Assembly: GCA_946410535.1 (NCBI GenBank)
Contig: CAMKAR010000039.1
Coordinates: 1-10,696, forward strand
Length of the DNA: 10,696 nt
From: an uncultured Bacteroidales bacterium
GTDB lineage: Bacteria > Bacteroidota > Bacteroidia > Bacteroidales > F082
Reading direction: 5' to 3'
Every line of letters begins with the position of its first letter. Within the stretch, counting starts at the first letter, position 1. The translations under genes and the position numbers were made by a program. A model generated the notes under the pieces. It searched no databases. It was not told where the DNA came from and worked only from the letters and a program-made list of their open reading frames with translations. Below, piece after piece: positions 6,822-10,696 of this stretch.

Positions 6822-7985
6822 ATGGCTACATTAAGAGACAAAAATCTTTATCAGATTGGTTCACTGAGCCGATTCATCGACTCTGACGGTTTCAACATTA
6901 TGCTGAACCGCGCCAATGAGCGTTACAACACCGCCCTCTGGAAGAAGTATGCGGCTTGGGGAACTCCCACCGATGACCGCGAGTGGAAGATGGGTCAGAA
7001 GGACACTCCAATTTTGGTTCGTGCTTCTGTTCTCGGCACCCACTCACCCAAGCCCCTGCGTAACACCCAGGGTTGGGGTATCTACGGCGGCACACTGCCT
7101 AAGATTGGTCACGGATTCCAGATCGACCAGGACGACTTCATCGAGCTGCGCAAGATCGCAAAGTTGAGTGACCTCACCTTCGGTGATGCCCTGATTGACA
7201 CCGTTGTACAGAACTCCAGCAACATGCTCGGCGGTATCCACACTGAGTTGAACTACATGACCTTCCAGGCTATGTCAACCGGTGAAATCCACGACATCCC
7301 TGTTGATGGTGTCCGCTACGACTTCCAGTTCCCCATTCCCCAGGAGAACTTCACCGCGCCCACCGCAGACTGGTTCACTTGGAGCGGAGCTGCTGGTAGC
7401 CGTGTTCTCGGTGCTAACAGCAGTGCAGATGTCATCTCTGACCTGTTGGCTTTCCAGGACTACTACAACGACCAGCTCAACCTCGGTCTTGACCACTGGA
7501 AGGTGAGCAAGAGACTGCTCCGCATGATCCTCGCCCATCCCAGTGTAACCGCAGCTTATGCAGCAAGCAAGACCATCACCCCGACCAACCTGCACGCAAA
7601 CCGCAGCCAGGTACTGGCATGGATGCGCGATGAACTCGGCATCTGGCCGTTCGAGGAGATTGACTACAAGTCTCGTCATGAGGTTGACGGACGTCCCGTT
7701 GCCGATGCTCCCGCATTCGACGAGCACAACCTCGTTGCTTCCACCACTGCCTTCCGTCCCTTCGAGATGAAGTGCATGCGCTCCATCCTGCAAGACCGCA
7801 TGGGCATGGGTGGCCAGACCGAGGCTGACCTCTACGCACTTGTAGAAGGCCGAATCGTAGTGCTGAACTCTTGGCGCGAGCGCCCCAACGTGGTGAACAC
7901 CGTAGACTGCGAACTCTTCGCCGGTCCCGTCTTCACCAATATGCGTGAGCATGGTATCGTTACCGTATGGCACGATGACGTGTAA
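6822..7985 (+). CDS. Major capsid protein (probable HK97 fold)
   Basis: A 387-residue protein of major-capsid size that builds the icosahedral shell. It lies downstream of the scaffold and candidate decoration genes and upstream of connector genes, and has the strongest ribosome binding site and most biased, C-ending codon use of the window, as expected for the most abundant virion protein. The N-terminal part has an amphipathic helix (ADERYNT-like region at about 24-36) and conserved aromatic and Gly positions (GWGIYGGTLPKIGHGFQID). The central part is mixed alpha/beta (DVISDLLAFQDYYNDQLNLG, then LAHPSVTAAYAASKTI). The C-terminal region from about 345 (VVLNSWRERPNVV, then ELFAGPVFTNMREHGI) resembles the last strands of lambda gpE-type capsid proteins. 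The HK97 fold is inferred from this and synteny. No separate maturation protease is visible nearby. Confidence 0.85.
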   Translation: MATLRDKNLYQIGSLSRFIDSDGFNIMLNRANERYNTALWKKYAAWGTPTDDREWKMGQKDTPILVRASVLGTHSPKPLRNTQGWGIYGGTLPKIGHGFQIDQDDFIELRKIAKLSDLTFGDALIDTVVQNSSNMLGGIHTELNYMTFQAMSTGEIHDIPVDGVRYDFQFPIPQENFTAPTADWFTWSGAAGSRVLGANSSADVISDLLAFQDYYNDQLNLGLDHWKVSKRLLRMILAHPSVTAAYAASKTITPTNLHANRSQVLAWMRDELGIWPFEEIDYKSRHEVDGRPVADAPAFDEHNLVASTTAFRPFEMKCMRSILQDRMGMGGQTEADLYALVEGRIVVLNSWRERPNVVNTVDCELFAGPVFTNMREHGIVTVWHDDV

Positions 7986-8010
7986 ACCACTTAAAGTGTG
8001 ACTTGGTAGC

Positions 8011-8412
8011 ATGGCAACTGAAAACGGCACCGTGACAGATTATATCAGGGGTTTCTTCCCTGGTATGTCGATCACTGACACCATTATCACCAACATCCTT
8101 TTCAAGACAGGTGTAGATTCTGACATGTCGCAGTATGAGCTGGATGAGCGACAGCGTGACCTGATTTACGCATACCTTATCCTATATCTAGCACCAGGCT
8201 CTGGATCATCACAGCGCGTTACGGACAGGGATGGTGATTGGGAACACACCGAGAGCACAAGCACTTGGACGTATTCCCAACGAAGCGAACTTCTGCGTAT
8301 AGCCAGAATGCTCCTCAAAAAATGGGGCGTTGAGGACGAACTCGCAGATGCCGCTGGTGGTAAATGGGGCTTCCGTGGTACTGGTTTTCATAACATCCGC
8401 AGAAATCATTGA
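8011..8412 (+). CDS. Probable head-tail connector (adaptor) protein
   Basis: A 133-residue, mostly helical protein directly after the capsid gene. An N-terminal helical segment (TDYIRGFFPGMSITDTIITN) is followed by DERQRDLIYAYLILYLAP, then a hinge and a helical C-terminal stretch (RSELLRIARMLLKKWG) before a Gly-rich end. Size, helical content and position fit the head-tail adaptors (HK97 gp6 or SPP1 gp15 type) that bind beneath the portal ring. I cannot name a family from motif alone. There is no Shine-Dalgarno sequence. It ends 5 bases before the ATG of the next gene, so the two are probably translationally coupled. Confidence 0.5.
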   Translation: MATENGTVTDYIRGFFPGMSITDTIITNILFKTGVDSDMSQYELDERQRDLIYAYLILYLAPGSGSSQRVTDRDGDWEHTESTSTWTYSQRSELLRIARMLLKKWGVEDELADAAGGKWGFRGTGFHNIRRNH

Positions 8413-8417
8413 CCGTT

Positions 8418-8846
8418 ATGGCAGTTGATAACCCCCGATTCCCGCACTTCTGTAGAATCATCCGATTCGCAGAGGTTGGTCCGATGGAAGACCAGACCAT
8501 CGCTTCGGATATCATGTCCGACGAGGTGAGTCAGAACTGCATCGGATGCACCTGTTCGGACTGCGATTGTCCTTGCGCTATTGCTGGCGAAGGGGCGAAG
8601 GTGGTCTACAGAGGTGTTTGCAGGGGTTATAGTCGTGACACCATATCCGACAATGGAGACGTAAACACGTCGTACCGATGGCTCTCTTTGCCTGTGACGC
8701 AAGACGAGTGGACGGAAGAAACCATCCCGTTGGAAGGTGACAAGGTGATACTGCAACGCTACGGGCACAAGGAATACGGTCTCGTTGTCGATAAAAAACC
8801 AGGCAATTTGGGTACTCATATCCTTTGGAAGTATGTCCGCAACTAA
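8418..8846 (+). CDS. Connector-position protein with a six-Cys cluster (head-closure candidate)
   Basis: A 142-residue protein from the ATG at 8418. The frame is open 9 bases further upstream to a TTG at 8409 that overlaps the preceding gene; I prefer the ATG, which gives MAVDNPRF. By position, second small gene after the capsid gene, it would be the head-closure or stopper protein (SPP1 gp16-like), and its beta-rich C-terminal half fits (EGDKVILQRYGHKEYGLVVD). Residues 41-53 contain C-x2-C-x-C-x2-C-x-C-x-C, six cysteines in 13 residues, with further Cys12 and Cys68. This is unusual for a virion protein and suggests a metal site or disulfide knot. The function assignment rests on synteny only. 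Confidence 0.45.
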   Translation: MAVDNPRFPHFCRIIRFAEVGPMEDQTIASDIMSDEVSQNCIGCTCSDCDCPCAIAGEGAKVVYRGVCRGYSRDTISDNGDVNTSYRWLSLPVTQDEWTEETIPLEGDKVILQRYGHKEYGLVVDKKPGNLGTHILWKYVRN

Positions 8847-9390
8847 CAAACACATATTGGCCGCCATCGACGATTACAGAAAAAAAATAGTCGACGAGGT
8901 GGAAAACAGGTGTAAGGAATACTGCGAAGACTTGTGTTGGTCTGCCATCCGTTACAGGAGGGAAAATCCAGATGCACATGATTTCACAGGAAACCTCATC
9001 AGTTCAATCGTTGTTTGTCTGTATCGGGAGAAAAAGCCAGTTACGGCGTATTATGCGTCTGAACAGTTTATTCCGAAGGCTATACAGGTCAAGATGTCTG
9101 CAAATGCGAAATACCGAAAGAGGTATTTCTTTAATCCAGACTATTCTGGGACAACGAGTCAGTTCCGTGCTGAAATCAGGACGGACAAGGGCTGGGGTGA
9201 AGAAGATGCGCGTCAGTTTTTTCAATGGTATAGGCCAAAAGGCAAGAACTTGTTTGATATAGTTGTTGCATACCCTGTTGAATATGCGGACTTCATTGAG
9301 AGCGAACGAAGCACAACGGGTATCATTGACACCTATACACATGCGGAAAAAGTCGGAGTGTTTTATCTTAAACTTCATAGGAAAGCGTAA
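8833..9390 (+). CDS. HK97 gp10-like head-tail joining or tail completion protein
   Basis: 185 residues from the ATG at 8833, which gives MSATNKHILAAIDDY and overlaps the preceding gene by 14 bases. A longer reading from a TTG at 8785 would overlap by 62 bases and adds an unlikely hydrophobic leader. The N-terminus is helical (DDYRKKIVDEVENRCKEYCE). It is followed by DFTGNLISSIVV and, near the C-terminus, VAYPVEYADFIESER. The TGNLxxSI and YPVEYADFIE pattern is characteristic of HK97 gp10-like tail components (PF04883 type). These join or complete the neck between connector and tail. Position between the putative head-closure and tail-terminator genes agrees. The stop codon overlaps the next start (TAATG). 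Confidence 0.6.
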   Translation: MSATNKHILAAIDDYRKKIVDEVENRCKEYCEDLCWSAIRYRRENPDAHDFTGNLISSIVVCLYREKKPVTAYYASEQFIPKAIQVKMSANAKYRKRYFFNPDYSGTTSQFRAEIRTDKGWGEEDARQFFQWYRPKGKNLFDIVVAYPVEYADFIESERSTTGIIDTYTHAEKVGVFYLKLHRKA

Positions 9391-9791
9391 TGGCGAACGA
9401 TACATTTCTATATAAGATATTCAATGACCTTGTTGGCGCGGCAGAGAAAACCGGCAAACCCGTTTATCTTGAGCGTCCGAAGTCGTTGAAATCGGAAGTG
9501 ACGCAATTTGTCGTCGTCTCTTTGCCTGCGCAGATTTACGGAATGGTAAAGGGCGGGCTTGGTTTCCGCTCTGGCTCCAACGGTTTATTTTCCGTTTACT
9601 GCAAGGCAAAGACTGACGGGACAATGAATGTCAACGCGCAGTCCAACCTTGTCCAACGAGTGCTCGACTTATTCCCCATTGTCGGTGAAGCCGTCGAAGC
9701 ATCAAATCCCGCAATCCTGATGCAAGGAAACGATGGTTACGGATATCAGGTTACACAAATCACATTCAAATTAAGAACGATTAAATCTTAA
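9390..9791 (+). CDS. Probable tail terminator protein
   Basis: A 133-residue protein immediately before the tail tube gene, with the start overlapping the previous stop in TAATG, which suggests translational coupling. It has an N-terminal helix (TFLYKIFNDLVGAAEK), beta strands (TQFVVVSLPAQIYG and GLFSVYCKAKTD), a helix (QSNLVQRVLDLFP) and a final strand (GYQVTQITFKLRT). This alpha-beta-beta-alpha-beta pattern and length match tail terminators such as lambda gpU or HK97 gp11-type proteins, which cap the tail tube and mark its connector end. The assignment is by architecture and synteny; no diagnostic motif is visible. Confidence 0.5.
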   Translation: MANDTFLYKIFNDLVGAAEKTGKPVYLERPKSLKSEVTQFVVVSLPAQIYGMVKGGLGFRSGSNGLFSVYCKAKTDGTMNVNAQSNLVQRVLDLFPIVGEAVEASNPAILMQGNDGYGYQVTQITFKLRTIKS

Positions 9792-9805
9792 ATAAACGAA
9801 TAAAC
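9791..9805 (+). repeat. Leader element, copy 3 (before tail tube)
   Basis: AATAAACGAATAAAC, differing at two positions from the 15-mer before the portal and scaffold genes. As before the portal gene, it is followed by a single T and then ATGGC. It starts on the last base of the preceding stop codon. Confidence 0.55.
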
Positions 9806-9806
9806 T

Positions 9807-10439
9807 ATGGCAGCTTCAACTATTGTAAAGAAAGCGTCTTTGCAGCCCAATGTCTTTGAAGGCATTAGCGCAATTTTTGCCGTTGATGGTGGTTTCACTT
9901 TCAGTGGTTCTGCCGCAGACGGTTTCACTCTGACTCTTGCAGAGAACAAGACACTGCTTGAGTTCCCCTGTTCTGAGGACAGCGGTTTCAGCTTCGACAC
10001 CGGTGCTCCCTCAATCGAGCACTTCAAGGTTCACGGCCTGAACGCTGACTGGGTTTCCACGTTCACCCCTGGTGACACCGAGTTGAGCATCGAGATCCCC
10101 TGCCACGACACCCAGATCATGTCGTTGTGCTTCGGTTCGGCTGGTTCTAATACCAGCATTACTCTTCCCGTTGGTGCGCTGAAGACCTCCAACATTGCAA
10201 CCGCAATCGCAAGCGGCAAGTCGTTCGGCGCTGCCCAGAAGTCGGTTGAGCTCGGTCTGCTCATCCTTGACGACACCGAGCAGCGCTTGTTCTACATCAA
10301 GAAGGCAAAGCTCACCGCACAGGTGACCTTCGACGGCAGCAACAAGCCCCTCTGCGTTGTGCTGAGTGGTTCGCTCTCCGAGTCCGGTGACGGTGCATTC
10401 GGTATCTTGGATATCGCAACCACCGCTTCAAACGGCTAA
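9807..10439 (+). CDS. Major tail tube protein
   Basis: A 210-residue, predominantly beta protein lacking charged helices, with repeating strand-like segments such as AIFAVDGGFTFSG, GFTLTLAENKTLLEF and AKLTAQVTFDG, and a closing SGSLSESGDGAFGILDIATT. Size, composition and place after the terminator-type gene fit the tail tube protein, which polymerises as stacked rings to form the DNA conduit. Codon use is strongly biased to C-ending codons like the capsid gene, consistent with an abundant product. The leader carries the AATAAAC-type element without a Shine-Dalgarno sequence. A hairpin terminator follows 20 bases after the stop, possibly limiting expression of later tail genes. The single tube gene with no sheath gene visible suggests a non-contractile tail, but a sheath outside the window cannot be ruled out. 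Confidence 0.75.
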   Translation: MAASTIVKKASLQPNVFEGISAIFAVDGGFTFSGSAADGFTLTLAENKTLLEFPCSEDSGFSFDTGAPSIEHFKVHGLNADWVSTFTPGDTELSIEIPCHDTQIMSLCFGSAGSNTSITLPVGALKTSNIATAIASGKSFGAAQKSVELGLLILDDTEQRLFYIKKAKLTAQVTFDGSNKPLCVVLSGSLSESGDGAFGILDIATTASNG

Positions 10440-10459
10440 TCTGGAAATTCCGCAACAAC

Positions 10460-10500
10460 AAGGGCAGTGGTGGGTTGACTGCCATTGCCCTTATTTAATT
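10460..10500 (+). terminator. Rho-independent-type terminator after the tail tube gene
   Basis: AAGGGCAGTGG (10460-10470) pairs with CCATTGCCCTT (10482-10492): 11 base pairs with one G-T wobble and an 11-base loop that can be tightened by inner pairs. ATTTAATTTAA follows. It sits between the tail tube stop and the next ATG, a common place for a partial terminator that lets abundant tube protein be made in excess of downstream products. Confidence 0.75.
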
Positions 10501-10507
10501 TAATCAC

Positions 10508-10696
10508 ATGAAGAAAAAGGAAATTCCAGAACAGGCGCTTGAACAGCCGGCACTTGACGCACAGCAGACATTGCTTTCGCTCATCAACAACGATGCAACT
10601 GAGGTGCAGATTCTGCGCACGAAGAAGAAGTACAAGGTCTATTGGCTCAAGAACGGACAGCTTGAAAAACTGACAAGGTTGCTGATTAAGTCAAAG
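10508..10696 (+). CDS. Tail-region protein, N-terminal part (possible tail assembly chaperone)
   Basis: The frame opens at the ATG at 10508 and continues 63 codons to the right edge without a stop, so the C-terminus is missing. The visible part begins MKKKEIPEQALEQPALDAQQ, a charged, Gln-rich N-terminus, followed by a compact basic alpha/beta segment (EVQILRTKKKYKVYWLKNGQ) and a helical LEKLTRLLIKSK. Position directly after the tail tube gene is where siphophages encode tail assembly chaperones (lambda gpG/gpGT type), which hold the tape measure and are often expressed with a programmed frameshift. The frameshift region, if any, lies beyond the window. No family could be recognised, so the assignment is positional only. 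Confidence 0.5.
   Translation, partial: MKKKEIPEQALEQPALDAQQTLLSLINNDATEVQILRTKKKYKVYWLKNGQLEKLTRLLIKSK

Noticed and set aside
7988..7998. CACTT-A-AAGTG palindrome after the capsid gene
   Set aside because: Five-bp arms with a one-base centre and no T-run; too short and A/T-rich to claim as a terminator or operator.
7275..8030. A 251-codon open frame on the minus strand opposite the capsid gene
   Set aside because: It is antisense to a well-supported capsid gene with strong codon bias, which commonly leaves a long open antisense frame. Its translation has no recognisable domain.
8409..8417. TTG start for the Cys-cluster gene
   Set aside because: It overlaps the preceding stop region, but an ATG nine bases later gives a normal start with minimal gap.
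8785..8832. Upstream TTG start for the gp10-like gene
   Set aside because: It would overlap the preceding gene by 62 bases and add an atypical hydrophobic N-terminus; the ATG at 8833 fits better.
1..10696. CRISPR arrays, tRNA genes, insertion sequences or an anti-phage defence system
   Set aside because: No regularly spaced repeats, cloverleaf, transposase or defence motifs were seen; the window is structural phage genes plus homing elements.

Overview
This window is part of the structural region of a tailed phage or prophage. The gene set, with a major tail tube protein and HK97 gp10-like and tail-terminator-like genes, suggests a long-tailed siphovirus-type virion. The host is probably a Bacteroidetes bacterium such as Bacteroides or Prevotella. 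This rests on three things: most starts lack a Shine-Dalgarno sequence and have A/T-rich leaders, the divergent intergenic region holds a TAnnTTTG box typical of the Bacteroidetes -7 element, and the protein families resemble those of gut Bacteroidales phages. The host call is an inference, not proof.

Layout, left to right. Positions 1-493 (minus strand) hold the N-terminal 164 residues of a NUMOD4/HNH homing endonuclease that runs off the left edge. A candidate terminator (521-586) separates it from the portal gene (602-2368, minus). Upstream of the portal on the same strand is the large terminase gene (2390-5113, minus). It is interrupted in frame by a 348-residue intein inserted inside the Walker A loop, between the invariant Lys and Thr. 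The intein starts with Ala, has a block F Cys and ends His-Asn before Thr, which points to a class 3-like splicing mechanism. Its LAGLIDADG endonuclease domain has lost the catalytic Asp in both motifs.

A 169-bp divergent intergenic region (5114-5282) follows. It carries two abutting perfect inverted repeats and candidate promoters facing both ways. To the right, all genes are on the plus strand, in an order like lambda Nu3-D-E: scaffold (5283-6083), a candidate decoration or head protein (6130-6804), and the major capsid protein (6822-7985), which alone has a very strong Shine-Dalgarno sequence. Four small, tightly packed head-tail joining and tail completion genes follow (8011-9791), then the tail tube protein (9807-10439), a hairpin terminator, and the start of another tail gene (10508 to the right edge).

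Together the genes make the packaging motor (TerL plus portal), the procapsid (scaffold, capsid, possible decoration), the head-tail connector and the beginning of the tail. Notable points are the packaging genes running opposite to the capsid genes, the intein that makes packaging ATPase activity depend on protein splicing, a 15-nt leader sequence repeated in front of structural genes, and a six-cysteine cluster in a connector-position protein.
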